NCBI RefSeq assembly: GCF_040438925.1
Contig: NZ_CP159258.1
Span: forward strand, 5,541,001 to 5,605,000
From: Pseudomonas sp. MYb327
GTDB taxonomy: Bacteria > Pseudomonadota > Gammaproteobacteria > Pseudomonadales > Pseudomonadaceae
Length of the DNA: 64,000 nt
Reading direction: 5' to 3'
The stretch's first letter is position 1; each line of letters opens with the position of its first letter. The notes under the pieces are model-generated. The model saw only the letters and a program-made list of their open reading frames with translations. It was not told the origin of the DNA and ran no database searches. Below are positions 27,347 through 39,067 of this stretch, in pieces. Made by a program: the position numbers and the translations under genes.

Positions 27347-28234
27347 ATGGATACGCACAAAGCTGGCAAGACCCCGGACCTCTCGGCGAAAGAGCAGCAT
27401 GAGGTCGAAAAAAACCAGCCACCACGCGCGGCGGTATTGCACGAAATCATCCGTACCCAAGGCGATCAGGAACTGGAGCGCAGCGTCGCTGCCTTGTGGT
27501 GGTCGGCATTGGCCGCCGGCCTGACCATGGGCCTGTCGCTGATGGGCATGGGCTTGCTCAATTCCCGTCTGCCGGACGGCGAAGGTTTCAAGGTGATCGC
27601 CAGTTTCGGCTATTGCGCTGGTTTTCTCGCAGTGATTCTTGCGCGTCAGCAACTCTTCACCGAAAACACCCTGACCGCCGTGCTGCCGATCATGAGCAAG
27701 CCGACACTGGGCAACTTCGGCCGATTGCTGCGGCTGTGGGGGGTAGTGCTCTTCGGCAATCTGTGCGGGACGTTGCTGGTGGCTTACGTCATGCTCGAAC
27801 TGCCGATTTTCGACAGCAAGACCGATGTGGCCTTCCTCGACATCGGCCGCAAGGTCATGGAAAACGACGTCAGTCAGATGTTCGCCAAGGGCATCATCTC
27901 GGGCTGGATGATCGCCACCATGGTTTGGATGATCCCGTCCATGGAGAGCGCCAAGATGTGGATCATCATCCTCATCACCTACCTCATGGCGCTGGGGGAT
28001 TTCACTCACATCGTGGTCGGTTCGCTCGAGGTCGGTTATCTGGTGTTTGCCGGCGAGTTGCCGTGGAAAGATTTCTGGCTGGTGTTCGCGGGGCCGACAC
28101 TGGTGGGGAACATTGTGGGTGGCAGTTTCATCTTCGCGTTGATCAGTCATGCGCAAATTCGCAGCGAGAGCGGGCCGCCGAAAGACACCGCGAATCAAGC
28201 CGAGGAACCCGGCCCGCAGAACATCAAAAAGTAA
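27347..28234 (+). CDS. FNT-family (YfdC-like) membrane channel protein
   Basis: A 295-residue membrane protein of the formate/nitrite transporter superfamily, closest in style to YfdC. A charged ~45-residue N-terminal part precedes six hydrophobic segments. GLSLMGMGLLNSRLP, GYCAGFLAVILARQQLFTEN and the LVGNIVGGSFIFALISHAQ helix follow the FNT pattern. ATG 27347 has CTGGA upstream; an earlier frame start overlaps the REP zone and is rejected. Substrate unknown. It is convergent with the MFS gene, with no visible terminator between. Confidence 0.85.
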   Translation: MDTHKAGKTPDLSAKEQHEVEKNQPPRAAVLHEIIRTQGDQELERSVAALWWSALAAGLTMGLSLMGMGLLNSRLPDGEGFKVIASFGYCAGFLAVILARQQLFTENTLTAVLPIMSKPTLGNFGRLLRLWGVVLFGNLCGTLLVAYVMLELPIFDSKTDVAFLDIGRKVMENDVSQMFAKGIISGWMIATMVWMIPSMESAKMWIIILITYLMALGDFTHIVVGSLEVGYLVFAGELPWKDFWLVFAGPTLVGNIVGGSFIFALISHAQIRSESGPPKDTANQAEEPGPQNIKK

Positions 28235-29404
28235 TCAGCTCGGCACATTCACCGCAGCGGCACTTCGTCGTTGCAGGTAGATAAAAAACAGTGCGGTCAG
28301 CACGGTCAAGCCACTGACCAGTGCGCCTGTCCACGGCAGGTCTGCGAGGTCTGCGCCGCTGGCGACCACCAGTCCGCCGATCCAGGCGCCGGCAGCGTTA
28401 CCGAGATTGAATGCGCTCTGGTTAAGTGTCGAGCCAAGGTTGGGCGCTTCATGAGCCTGGTCGATAATCAGCAGTTGCAGGATCGGGCACAGGGCGAAAG
28501 CGAAAATGCCCCACAACACCAAGGTAATTGCCGCTGGAATAACCGAGTGGCTGGTCTGGCTGAACGCGGCCAATACCACCACGACGGCCAGCGCCATGCC
28601 GACGAGTGAAGGCAGCAAGCGGCTGTCAGCCAGTCGCCCGCCGAGCATGCTGCCCGCCGTCAGGCCGACCCCGAACAACAGCAGCATGATGGTCACGCCG
28701 TGGGGACTGACGCCGGTGATGTCCTGCAGGATCGGCGCGATGTAGGTGAATACGCTGAACAGACTGGTCGAGGCCAGCACGCTCATCCCCAGCGCCAACA
28801 GCACATTGGTCTTGCCCAGCACTTTGAACTCGCTCGCCAGGTTGGCTCTATCCATCGCGATGTTCTTTGGCAGCCAGACCCATTGCGCAATCGCAGCGAT
28901 TACGCCGATCACAGATACCGCCCAAAACGTCGAACGCCAGCCGGCGTATTGGCCGAGCGCCGTGCCCAATGGCACGCCCAGTACGTTGGCCAGGGTCAGG
29001 CCGGTGAACATCATGGCAATCGCCTGGGCCCGTTTGTTCGGTGCCACCAGGCCAGCGGCAACGACCGAACCGATACCGAAGAATGCGCCATGGCACAACG
29101 CGGTAATCACCCGTGCGGCCATCAGCGTGGCGTAATTCGGCGCCAGCGCACAGAGTATGTTGCCGAGAATAAACATCAGGGTCATGCCCAGCAGCGTGGC
29201 TTTGCGCGGCATGTTGGCAGTGCCGACCGCGAGGATCGGTGCGCCGAACACCACGCCCAGGGCATAGCCGGTGATCAGCAATCCTGCATGGGGAATGCTT
29301 ACAGCGAGATCTCGGGCAACATCGGGCAACAAGCCCATGATGACGAATTCAGTGGTGCCGATGCCGAACGCGGCAACAGCGAGGGCAAGCAAAGCGAGTG
29401 GCAT
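28235..29404 (-). CDS. MFS transporter (DHA1 type)
   Basis: A 389-residue, 12-helix major facilitator of the AraJ/NepI-like drug:H+ antiporter class. It begins MPLALLALAVAAFGIGTTEF, which is typical, with VIMGLLPDVARDL, and has the NMPRKATLLGMTL cytoplasmic loop motif and the LANVLGVPLGTALGQYAGWR antiporter-type motif. ATG 29404 is used rather than a TTG two codons earlier. Efflux substrate not predictable. No regulator adjacent. Confidence 0.85.
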   Translation of the reverse strand: MPLALLALAVAAFGIGTTEFVIMGLLPDVARDLAVSIPHAGLLITGYALGVVFGAPILAVGTANMPRKATLLGMTLMFILGNILCALAPNYATLMAARVITALCHGAFFGIGSVVAAGLVAPNKRAQAIAMMFTGLTLANVLGVPLGTALGQYAGWRSTFWAVSVIGVIAAIAQWVWLPKNIAMDRANLASEFKVLGKTNVLLALGMSVLASTSLFSVFTYIAPILQDITGVSPHGVTIMLLLFGVGLTAGSMLGGRLADSRLLPSLVGMALAVVVVLAAFSQTSHSVIPAAITLVLWGIFAFALCPILQLLIIDQAHEAPNLGSTLNQSAFNLGNAAGAWIGGLVVASGADLADLPWTGALVSGLTVLTALFFIYLQRRSAAAVNVPS

Positions 29405-29589
29405 GCGCAAAGTCTCTGTCGGTAGTCTTGACGCTGTGATCAGGCATACGCATGCCGATGACCGTTCTCGAGGAGAGCGGGCAGGGCAGAATTTTTATTG
29501 GAATTAGTCGGTGCGCAACTGAGTGCGGCGTGGTCGCTTGCAGTATAAACAGCTGCTGACATATGGCGAATCAATTCTCCGTCCGTTTC

Positions 29590-29649
29590 ATGTAGGAGCC
29601 TGGCTGCGATTTCAAATACGCCATCGCCGGCAAGCCGGGCTCCTGCAGG
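29590..29649. repeat. REP pair upstream of the EamA gene
   Basis: GTAGGAGCCTGGCTGCGAT and CATCGCCGGCAAGCCGGGCTCC with mismatches, about 20 bp apart. Its position within the longer upstream reading frame supports the later GTG start of the EamA gene. Confidence 0.75.
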
Positions 29650-29678
29650 GAAAGGGTGGGCAACATAAGGAGTTTGCC

Positions 29679-30512
29679 GTGCTTGCGACGGCGTTGGTGT
29701 TGGTGGCGGCGCTGTTGCATGCGGCGTGGAATACCCTGATCAAATTCAGTGCCGAACGGTTACTGGTGGTGGCCTGCATGGACAGCGTCGCGATGTTATT
29801 TGTCGCGCTGATGCTGCCGTTTGTAGAGCTGCCTCCGCTGGAGATCTGGCCGTGGATTCTCGCCTCGGCAGCGTTCGAATTGATCTACCGCTATTTGCTG
29901 ATCCAGGCCTATCGAGTTGGCGATCTGGGACTGGTCTATCCGCTGATGCGCGGTTTATCGCCGCTCGTGGTGCTGGCGCTGACATTGGTGTTCGCCGGCG
30001 AAGTGCTGACCCATCAGCAGATCATGGGAATTCTGTTGATCCCGCTCGGCATGCTTTGCCTGCTTTGGCAGGGCGGGGGTGGTGCACGATTACCGTGGTC
30101 GATGCTGCCGGTGGTGGCGCTGATCGGTCTGTGCATCGGTTGCTACACCTTTATCGATGGTCAGGCGCTGCGGCGATGGTCGCATCCGCTGGATTACCTG
30201 GTCTGGGTGACGCTGATCAGTGCCTGGCCGTTTCCGCTGCTGGCCTGGGTGCGCAAACGGCCAGCGTTCAAGTTGTTCTGGCGTGAGCAGTGGCGACTCG
30301 GCCTGGCGGTCGGGTTCTGCGTGTTGTTCAGCTACGCTCTGGTGCTGTGGGCCATGCAGCTGGGTTCGATTGCCGAAGCGGCTGCGTTACGCGAGATCAG
30401 CGTGATTCTGGTGGTCTTGTTCGGCATGCGTTACCTGAAAGAACCTTTCGGCGGGCCAAGGCTCTTAGCCTGTGGGTTGGTTTTGATCGGCATGTTGGTC
30501 ATGAAATTTTGA
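29679..30512 (+). CDS. EamA/DMT-family transporter
   Basis: A 277-residue protein with about ten hydrophobic helices, of the drug/metabolite transporter superfamily. The start is GTG 29679 with AAGGAG six bases upstream; the long upstream extension would run through a REP and is not credible. It begins VLATALVLVAALLHAAWNTL and has two internal EamA repeats, the second ending FGGPRLLACGLVLIGMLVM. Substrate unknown. The MAPEG gene lies 31 bp downstream, so the two may form an operon. Confidence 0.85.
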   Translation: MLATALVLVAALLHAAWNTLIKFSAERLLVVACMDSVAMLFVALMLPFVELPPLEIWPWILASAAFELIYRYLLIQAYRVGDLGLVYPLMRGLSPLVVLALTLVFAGEVLTHQQIMGILLIPLGMLCLLWQGGGGARLPWSMLPVVALIGLCIGCYTFIDGQALRRWSHPLDYLVWVTLISAWPFPLLAWVRKRPAFKLFWREQWRLGLAVGFCVLFSYALVLWAMQLGSIAEAAALREISVILVVLFGMRYLKEPFGGPRLLACGLVLIGMLVMKF

Positions 30513-30543
30513 TTGCTCTGATACGTGAGAAAGGGACTGCTAT

Positions 30544-30927
30544 ATGAATGTTGCTCTGTGGTGCATTTTGATCGCGATTTTCCTGCCCTATATCTGCACG
30601 GGCATCGCCAAGGCCAGTGGCGGATATCGTCTGAGTGACAACCATGACCCCCGGGACTTTCTCGAGTCGCTCAATGGTTTGGCCAGGCGTGCGCATGCGG
30701 CGCAATTGAACAGTTTTGAAGTGACCCCGGCGTTCGCGGCGGCAGTGATCGTGGCGCACCTGGTGGGCAACGCCGAACTGGTCACGCTCAATGTGTTGGC
30801 GGTGCTGTTCATCACCAGTCGGCTGCTGTACATCATTTGCTATCTGGCGGACTGGGCGATCTTGCGCTCGCTGGTGTGGTTTGTGGGGATGGGGTTGATT
30901 GCTGCGTTCTTCGTTGTTTCAGTCTGA
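30544..30927 (+). CDS. MAPEG-family membrane protein
   Basis: A 127-residue four-helix membrane protein of the MAPEG family (membrane-associated eicosanoid/glutathione metabolism). The NGLARRAHAAQLNSFE segment, with its conserved Arg, Asn and Glu, is diagnostic, and SRLLYIICYLADW follows. In bacteria the family includes glutathione-dependent transferases, but the role of this small subgroup is not known. ATG 30544 follows GAAAGGGACTGC. Confidence 0.85.
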   Translation: MNVALWCILIAIFLPYICTGIAKASGGYRLSDNHDPRDFLESLNGLARRAHAAQLNSFEVTPAFAAAVIVAHLVGNAELVTLNVLAVLFITSRLLYIICYLADWAILRSLVWFVGMGLIAAFFVVSV

Positions 30928-30937
30928 AAACGTAGTT

Positions 30938-31028
30938 CTGTAGAAGCCGGCTTGCTGGCGATAGCGGCGGCTCAGTCGACAATGATCGCGCCTGATACAC
31001 CGCATCGCCAGCAAGCCGGCTTCTACAA
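30938..31028. repeat. REP pair between MAPEG gene and mltA
   Basis: CTGTAGAAGCCGGCTTGCTG and CATCGCCAGCAAGCCGGCTTC, inverted around about 45 bp at a convergent junction. Both arms carry the same GAAGCC variant, indicating that they co-evolved as a hairpin. Confidence 0.85.
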
Positions 31029-31046
31029 GTTTCACTGGTTCACGGA

Positions 31047-32222
31047 TTATTTCACTGCATCCGGTACTTGCGGCACTTGCGGCAACGCCGCGCCCTTCGG
31101 CCACAGCATCCAGATCTGCCCCTGCTGCTTCATGTCTCCCGCCAGTTGCCCGGCCGCATCGCCGGTGCCCCAGAACAGATCCGCGCGAACCTCGCCGGCA
31201 ATCGCGCCGCCGGTGTCCTGGGCTGCCACGGGGCGTACCAGCGCTGTGCCGTCCGGTTTGGTGGTGGATAGCCACAACAGGCTGCCCAGCGGAATCACCT
31301 TGCGGTCTACCGCCGCGCTGTAGCCGGCCGTCAACGGCACGTTCAGCGAGCCGCGTGGACCTTCGTTGCTGTCCGGGTTCTGGGTGAAAAACACATAACT
31401 TGGGTTGCTGGCGAGCAGTTCCGGAATGCGCGAAGGATTGGCCTTGGCCCAACTGCTTATCGCACCCATGGTCACGTCTTCCTTCTTCAATTCGCCTTGC
31501 TCGACCAGCCAACGCCCGATCGGTCGGTAAGGGTGACCGTTCTGGTCGGCGTAGGCGATTCGAAGTTGACGACCGCTGTCGAGCTGGATCCGACCCGAGC
31601 CCTGGATCTGCAGGAACTGCAGGTTCATGGGATCGGTCAACCAGGCCACGACGGGAGCCTTGACACCTTTGCTGCCGATGGTTGCGGCATCGTCGTAAGG
31701 CTTGAGCACGCGCCCCTCAAGTCGACCGCGCAGGCGTTTGCCTTTGAGTTCCGGGTAGATGCTATCCAGCGAGACGATGATCATGTCTTCGGGCACGCCA
31801 TATACCGGCACGTTCGCCGTTGCGGTCTGGGTCAGGCTGCCGGGGTAGACCGGTTCGTAATAGCCGGTAATCAAACCGTTGGGGTTGTCGTTGGCGGCGC
31901 GCAGGCCGTAGACATCAAGGTTCTGTTTGAGGAATCCGCGAATGTCGCTGGCGGTTTGCGGCACGTTGGCGGCCGCCGCGCAGGTTCCGCCCCAGACCGG
32001 GTCGGCCTTGAGTCGAGTGCAGGCGCTGCGCCATGAGCCGAAACCGGCAACGAGATCATTGTCGGATACCGCCGGCAGGGCTTCCCACGTGGCGCTGGAG
32101 TAAGTGGCCAGGGCATGGGTTTTCGGCTTGTTGCTGTCGCCACCGGTGCAGCCTGCGAGCAGGGCCACCATTGGCAAGGTCCAGGTCAGGCTGTGACGCC
32201 ATGCCTTGAAACGGCTGTTCAT
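31047..32222 (-). CDS. mltA: Membrane-bound lytic murein transglycosylase A
   Basis: A 391-residue lipoprotein that cleaves peptidoglycan at the MurNAc-GlcNAc bond with formation of 1,6-anhydroMurNAc. The signal ends LLAGC, with the lipid-bearing Cys near residue 25. The MltA double-psi barrel is seen in NPNGLITGYYEPVYPGSL, VVAWLTDPMNLQFLQIQGSG, and the C-terminal 3D domain with AAQDTGGAIAGEVRADLFWG, which holds the catalytic Asp. ATG 32222 gives a proper lipoprotein signal; the longer frame does not. Outer membrane, periplasmic side. Confidence 0.94.
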   Translation of the reverse strand: MNSRFKAWRHSLTWTLPMVALLAGCTGGDSNKPKTHALATYSSATWEALPAVSDNDLVAGFGSWRSACTRLKADPVWGGTCAAAANVPQTASDIRGFLKQNLDVYGLRAANDNPNGLITGYYEPVYPGSLTQTATANVPVYGVPEDMIIVSLDSIYPELKGKRLRGRLEGRVLKPYDDAATIGSKGVKAPVVAWLTDPMNLQFLQIQGSGRIQLDSGRQLRIAYADQNGHPYRPIGRWLVEQGELKKEDVTMGAISSWAKANPSRIPELLASNPSYVFFTQNPDSNEGPRGSLNVPLTAGYSAAVDRKVIPLGSLLWLSTTKPDGTALVRPVAAQDTGGAIAGEVRADLFWGTGDAAGQLAGDMKQQGQIWMLWPKGAALPQVPQVPDAVK

Positions 32223-32349
32223 GAAGTGATTCCTTTGCCAGTTGCCCGCGTGCTCCCTGCGCTCAGGCAACCCGTATTGATAATAGGGGTATTGGTCTTT
32301 GACGATGACGCGAGGATACTGGCCGCCGTTCCCGTGACCTGAAGCCACC

Positions 32350-32799
32350 ATGACTCTCAAAAGACTTTCTGTTGTATTGCTGGCCTGCCTGACGTTGTCC
32401 GCTTGCGGTGGTGTCGACCCCAATTCGCCGCTCGGTCAGCGCAAGGCTATTTTCAAGCAGATGCTCAAGACCGGTGAAGACCTGGGTGGCATGTTGCGTG
32501 GCCGTATTCCGTTCGATGGCCCGAAGTTCGCGGACGGCGCGGTGAAGCTCGATGCGTTGTCCCATGAGCCGTGGAAACATTTTCCGCAAGTGCGTGAAGA
32601 AGACCACACCAGTGCCAAAAGCGATGTCTGGGAACAGCAAGCCCGCTTTCAGGCAATGGCCCGGGACCTTGAGTTCGCCACCGGTGAATTGGTAGTTGCC
32701 AGTCAGGTTCAACCTTATAAGGCCAGTAACCTGGGGCCGGCGGTGCAGAAGGTCGAGGATGCCTGCAGTGCTTGCCATAAGGCGTTTCGGGATCATTGA
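32350..32799 (+). CDS. Cytochrome c'-like lipoprotein
   Basis: A 149-residue lipoprotein: signal MTLKRLSVVLLACLTLSAC with lipobox LSAC. The mature part is helical and ends with DACSACHKAFRDH, a single CxxCH haem-c attachment site near the C terminus, as in the cytochrome c'/c-556 four-helix family. Membrane anchoring makes it likely to exchange electrons in the periplasm or to bind small ligands. It is divergent from mltA. A dispersed hairpin repeat follows it. Confidence 0.88.
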   Translation: MTLKRLSVVLLACLTLSACGGVDPNSPLGQRKAIFKQMLKTGEDLGGMLRGRIPFDGPKFADGAVKLDALSHEPWKHFPQVREEDHTSAKSDVWEQQARFQAMARDLEFATGELVVASQVQPYKASNLGPAVQKVEDACSACHKAFRDH

Positions 32800-32820
32800 T
32801 TTGAGTTGACCTGCTGCGCA

Positions 32821-32854
32821 TTTGTGGCGAGGGAGCAAGCTCCCTCGCCACAAA
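32821..32854. repeat. Second copy of the 12-bp perfect hairpin, at a convergent gene end
   Basis: TTTGTGGCGAGGGAG, CAAG, CTCCCTCGCCACAAA: a 15-bp stem here because the flanking T3/A3 also pair. The core is identical to 11026-11053. The short A/T ends could give weak termination in both directions. Confidence 0.8.
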
Positions 32855-32877
32855 TGCTTACTTGCTCAGCCGGGGTC

Positions 32878-33273
32878 TTACTTGTCTAGTTCATCCACCG
32901 CTTCCTGCAATTCCTTGCGGGACTCGGCGAGTTTGTCCTTGCGCTTGTTGATCTTCTCCGGATCGCCTTTTTTCATGGCCTTGTCGAGGTCGGCCTGACG
33001 CTTGCTGACTTCGTGCTTGGCATCAAGCACCTTGTTTTCCCGTTCTTTTTTCAACGAAGCGTCAGTGCAGTTGGCCGTGACTTCGCTCAGGGCAGTCTCC
33101 AGGCCGGCCTGCTGGTCGGCATTGCCGTGGGATTTGGCCAGTTCGATCTGATTGATGATGCCTTGCTTCTTGGCGGCGCAGCCGGTCAGCTCCGGTGCAT
33201 CTTCGGCCGCCATCAACGGGGCGGCCATCACGCTGCAAAGGGCCAACAGGGCGAGCGGTGAAAGAAATTTCAT
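32878..33273 (-). CDS. DUF1090 (YqjC-like) periplasmic protein
   Basis: A 131-residue exported protein: signal peptide of ~22 residues (MKFLSPLALLALCSVMAAPL, ending LMAA), then ELTGCAAKKQGIINQIELAK and a long charged helix rich in Lys, Glu and Asp. It matches the DUF1090 family (E. coli YqjC), whose function is unknown. Two cysteines (CAAKK and ANCTDAS) could form a disulphide. ATG 33273 is chosen because it begins the signal peptide. Confidence 0.85.
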   Translation of the reverse strand: MKFLSPLALLALCSVMAAPLMAAEDAPELTGCAAKKQGIINQIELAKSHGNADQQAGLETALSEVTANCTDASLKKERENKVLDAKHEVSKRQADLDKAMKKGDPEKINKRKDKLAESRKELQEAVDELDK

Positions 33274-33369
33274 AAAAGCTCCATGTGGAAAGGCAATCGG
33301 GTCTATGCGGCGATGGCTGTTTGAGCTCATCAGTGCCATGGGGTTCCCCGGTGGGTGGGCGTTGCCGGC

Positions 33370-35058
<1,689 letters not shown>

Positions 35059-35238
35059 TCATTATGGATGCTCGAAGGTTAGTCAGGATTTTGCGATCGG
35101 AATGACGGGTGTTTTGCTTGGTATTTCTAAGGTGATTGGGCTGGCCCGTCGTGCACAGGTTTTGTATTCACACCGATCAATGGGTGCGAGCCTGCTCGCG
35201 AAAGCGGCAACACGGTCTTGAGCGCAAGGCAATAAAAA

Positions 35239-36546
35239 GGTTCTTCACGGATTACCGGGAAAGACGCTCTTGATCTTCATGAAAAAGAACTCGCTATCCC
35301 GGTAACCGTACGCCATCCGTTTAATGACTTTTATTCGATTGTTTATTCCTTCCAACTGACCGGTGTGCATCGGCCAGCGCACTCGGCTCACGATGCCCCG
35401 CCAGTAGCCCTTTAGCCGTTTGGCAAACTGGATCAGAGCTGGTATTTCGCTTTCATGAGCATGGCGCAGCCATTGCTTCCAGGCCGATCTCCAGGCCCAA
35501 GCAGCACTCGGCGTCCAGAGCGTTTTGAGCTCAGCTTTCATCAAATAAACCGTCATCAGCGATTGGTTGGCCGCCAACAAATCCTGCAAGTGAACCTGTT
35601 GTTCCGGCCTTTTCAGGTTCTCTGGATTGCGCAGCAACAGCCACCGCGCTTGCTTGATGACCTTGCGAGCCGGCTTGTCGTGGCGCAGTCGGTTAGCCTC
35701 GTCGACGCGGACCCGATCAATCACCTCTCGGCCATATTTGGCCACCACATGAAAGAGGTCGTAGACCAGTCGCGCTTTCGGGCAGTGCTGACGAACCTCC
35801 AGGTCAAAAGCGGTGTTCATGTCCATCGCCACCGCTTCGATTCGAGCACACCCCTCTGGCCCCAGCTCCTCGAAAAAGGGCCGAACCGCCGCCCGGCTGC
35901 GGCCTTCACCGATCCATAGCACTCGTCGCGTATCGGCATCCAACACCACGCTGGCGTAGCGATGCCCTTTGAACAGCGCGAATTCATCCATCACCAGGCG
36001 TCGTGGTTGCGCCTTTGGCAGCGTGCTCAACGCCGCCTGTAAGGCTCGACGCTCCAGCAACCGAACGGTGTCCCAATGCAGCCCAAACATCTGGGCCACG
36101 TGCAGGGTGGGAAGGCGCTCGCAGGTCTGAATGACCGCATCGGCTAAGCGGCGCGTCATGCGGGCATAGCGATCCAGCCAACTGACGGCCTCCATGCGCT
36201 TGCCACAGTCGCGGCAGCCAACCCGCCTGAGCAAAACGCTGAGGCGTACCGCGCGACCGAGAATGGGAAGATCACGAACAGTTCGCTCGCAATACTCATG
36301 AGTGGTTGAACACGGTTTTTGGCAGCCGCCGCAGGAAGGGAATCGGGTGGCATGGGGAATCAGATCGATCTGTAGGGCGTCACCATCGGGCTTGATGGTG
36401 ACGACAGAAAAGCCCTCCCAAAAAGGAAGGAAAGTATTAATATCACGCATAAGAACGCCGGTTTTTTAGATGTGTTTGCTCGCACGAACATCATCAATCA
36501 AATCGGCGTTCTTGTTTCTGTCTTTCCCGGGATTCCGTGAAGAACC
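35239..36546 (-). mobile_element. ISL3-family insertion sequence, copy 2 (1,308 bp, intact)
   Basis: Same inverted ends as copy 1 (GGTTCTTCACGGATTACCGG and GGTTCTTCACGGAATCCCGG read inward). It is flanked by a perfect 8-bp direct repeat AATAAAAA (35231-35238 and 36547-36554). The repeat overlaps the U-tract of the metK terminator. The transposase frame is uninterrupted, so this is the potentially active copy. Confidence 0.96.
35245..36450 (-). CDS. ISL3-family transposase (intact)
   Basis: A 401-residue transposase. The N-terminal zinc-binding domain has Cys40, Cys43, Cys47, Cys54 and a CRDC pair at 79-82. A helix-turn-helix follows around residues 95-140 (TLHVAQMFGLHWDTVRLL). The DDE core shows Asp155 in LVMDEFALFK, Asp210 in AVAMDMNTAF and Glu367 in TGQLEGINNR. 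Length and motifs match full-size ISL3 enzymes. It would act on both copies in this window because their ends match. Confidence 0.95.
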   Translation of the reverse strand: MRDINTFLPFWEGFSVVTIKPDGDALQIDLIPHATRFPSCGGCQKPCSTTHEYCERTVRDLPILGRAVRLSVLLRRVGCRDCGKRMEAVSWLDRYARMTRRLADAVIQTCERLPTLHVAQMFGLHWDTVRLLERRALQAALSTLPKAQPRRLVMDEFALFKGHRYASVVLDADTRRVLWIGEGRSRAAVRPFFEELGPEGCARIEAVAMDMNTAFDLEVRQHCPKARLVYDLFHVVAKYGREVIDRVRVDEANRLRHDKPARKVIKQARWLLLRNPENLKRPEQQVHLQDLLAANQSLMTVYLMKAELKTLWTPSAAWAWRSAWKQWLRHAHESEIPALIQFAKRLKGYWRGIVSRVRWPMHTGQLEGINNRIKVIKRMAYGYRDSEFFFMKIKSVFPGNP

Positions 36547-36549
36547 AAT

Positions 36550-36583
36550 AAAAAGCCCCGCGCGGCGAACCGTGCGGGGCTTT
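36550..36583 (-). terminator. Rho-independent terminator of metK
   Basis: On the minus strand AAAGCCCCGCACGG and CGCGCGGGGCTTTTT form the stem, with T-tract ending TTTTTATT. The last eight bases are the target duplicated by IS copy 2. Confidence 0.88.
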
Positions 36584-36601
36584 GAGACTGCTGGGGAAGT
36601 C

Positions 36602-37792
<1,191 letters not shown>

Positions 37793-37810
37793 CTCGATAT
37801 TTTCCTGAAT

Positions 37811-38806
37811 TTACCGTTGGTGAGTGTTGCCAGCCGGTCGCTGAAAATGGCGGACCTGAATCTGGAAACCATTACGTAACCCCACATAGAGGCTTTCCCC
37901 GGGAACGAGTCCCGCAGCGGTGGCCCAACGGGCCAGATCGTCCTGTTCAAACCCCAACCAAAGATCACCGCAGGCCTCCCTGGCCCAACTCTGGTTGTGG
38001 CTACATAACTCTGTCACTAACAGGCTACCGCCTGGTTGCAGCAAGTCGGCCATGTGCTTGAGCGCTTCGGCCGGCGCGGCGAAATGGTGCAACACCATGT
38101 TCAGTACAACGCAGTCTGCTGTCAGGTTTACGCCGTTCAATGCATCGGCCAGTTGCAGGCTAACGTTAGCCAGGGCTTCACGATCGCAGAGCTGGCGTGC
38201 CAGTTCGAGCATCGCCGGGCTGTTGTCCAGCGCCGTAACCTGAGTGAAGCGACGCGCGAGTTCCGGCAAAAATGCGCCGTCACCAGGGCCGACTTCGATG
38301 GCGGTGGCGCCTTCACCGAAACTCAATTTGTCGAGCAGTGCCACCACGCTTTCGCGGTATTGCGGCAGGCCGGCGATCAAGTCTTGCTGGGCGCGAAATT
38401 TTTCCGCTATACGTGAAAAAAAGTCCTGGCTCGCCGCCGCGCGTTGCCCATGGACCTGACCAATCCGCGACTGCACATCGGCAGGCAGGGTCAAGTCGTC
38501 CACCTCATCGAGCAAGGCAGCGTGCAGCTTTCCGCCCAGCAAGTCGGTGTGGGGCAGGGCGCGACGGTAGAAAATCGCATTGCCCTCGCGGCGAGTCGCC
38601 ACCAGTTCGGCCTGGGCCAGAACCTTGAGGTGATGACTCATGCCTGACTGGCCGATACCAAAAATCTGCGCCAGCTCCAATACGCCAAACGAATCGTTGG
38701 CCAATGCGCGCAATACATTCAACCGCAAGGGATCTCCAGCAGCCTTGCATAAGGCCGCCAGCTCATCGCAATCGTCATGTCGAATGGAAGGCACACGTAA
38801 ATTCAT
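37811..38806 (-). CDS. ArsR-family regulator fused to a SAM-dependent methyltransferase domain (SahR-like)
   Basis: A 331-residue two-domain protein. Residues ~12-90 are an ArsR winged helix: LCKAAGDPLRLNVLRALAND, then IGQSGMSHHLKVLAQAELVA as recognition helix and FYRRALP as wing. Residues ~145-320 are a class I methyltransferase with motif I TAIEVGPGDGAFLPELA (~169-184) and the NMVLHHFAAPAEAL post-motif region. It precedes metK in an operon, so sensing SAM or SAH through the methyltransferase pocket to control metK is a natural inference; SahR-type ArsR proteins regulate this pathway in other Proteobacteria. Metal-binding Cys pairs of arsenic sensors are not seen in the recognition helix. 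Confidence 0.85.
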   Translation of the reverse strand: MNLRVPSIRHDDCDELAALCKAAGDPLRLNVLRALANDSFGVLELAQIFGIGQSGMSHHLKVLAQAELVATRREGNAIFYRRALPHTDLLGGKLHAALLDEVDDLTLPADVQSRIGQVHGQRAAASQDFFSRIAEKFRAQQDLIAGLPQYRESVVALLDKLSFGEGATAIEVGPGDGAFLPELARRFTQVTALDNSPAMLELARQLCDREALANVSLQLADALNGVNLTADCVVLNMVLHHFAAPAEALKHMADLLQPGGSLLVTELCSHNQSWAREACGDLWLGFEQDDLARWATAAGLVPGESLYVGLRNGFQIQVRHFQRPAGNTHQR

Positions 38807-38844
38807 AAGGCCGGCAGTCTAGTCACGCACCGAAAGCATCGCAA

Positions 38845-38874
38845 GAGCAATATCAAAAAGTTTTGATATTGCTC
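38845..38874. promoter_or_regulatory. 30-bp perfect palindrome, operator of the ArsR-metK operon
   Basis: GAGCAATATCAAAA, central AG, TTTTGATATTGCTC: a 14-bp perfect inverted repeat 38 bp before the regulator start codon, in the divergent spacer to tktA. The ATATCAA/TTGATAT core suits a dimeric winged-helix regulator, so autoregulation of the ArsR-metK operon is likely. Confidence 0.75.
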
Positions 38875-39067
38875 GATAGATGGCACTTCTTGGGCAGTGG
38901 GTCACTCTACAAACGAACAGCGGAAAGGTTTCATCAACTCAATCCGCCGTAATCCATTGGAAAAACGTCCTCAGATGACTATCTGTCATTGCCCCGAGGC
39001 GGTCCGGTGAGGGAAAATGCTCGCCTTTTTTCCGTTTCATTTTATTCAAGTCCCCAGGAGAACAGCG

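Noticed and set aside
35160..35215. Possible REP before IS copy 2 (GTGCGAGCCTGCTCGCGAAAGCG)
   Set aside because: Only one short imperfect arm is present and no inverted partner; too weak to list as a repeat.
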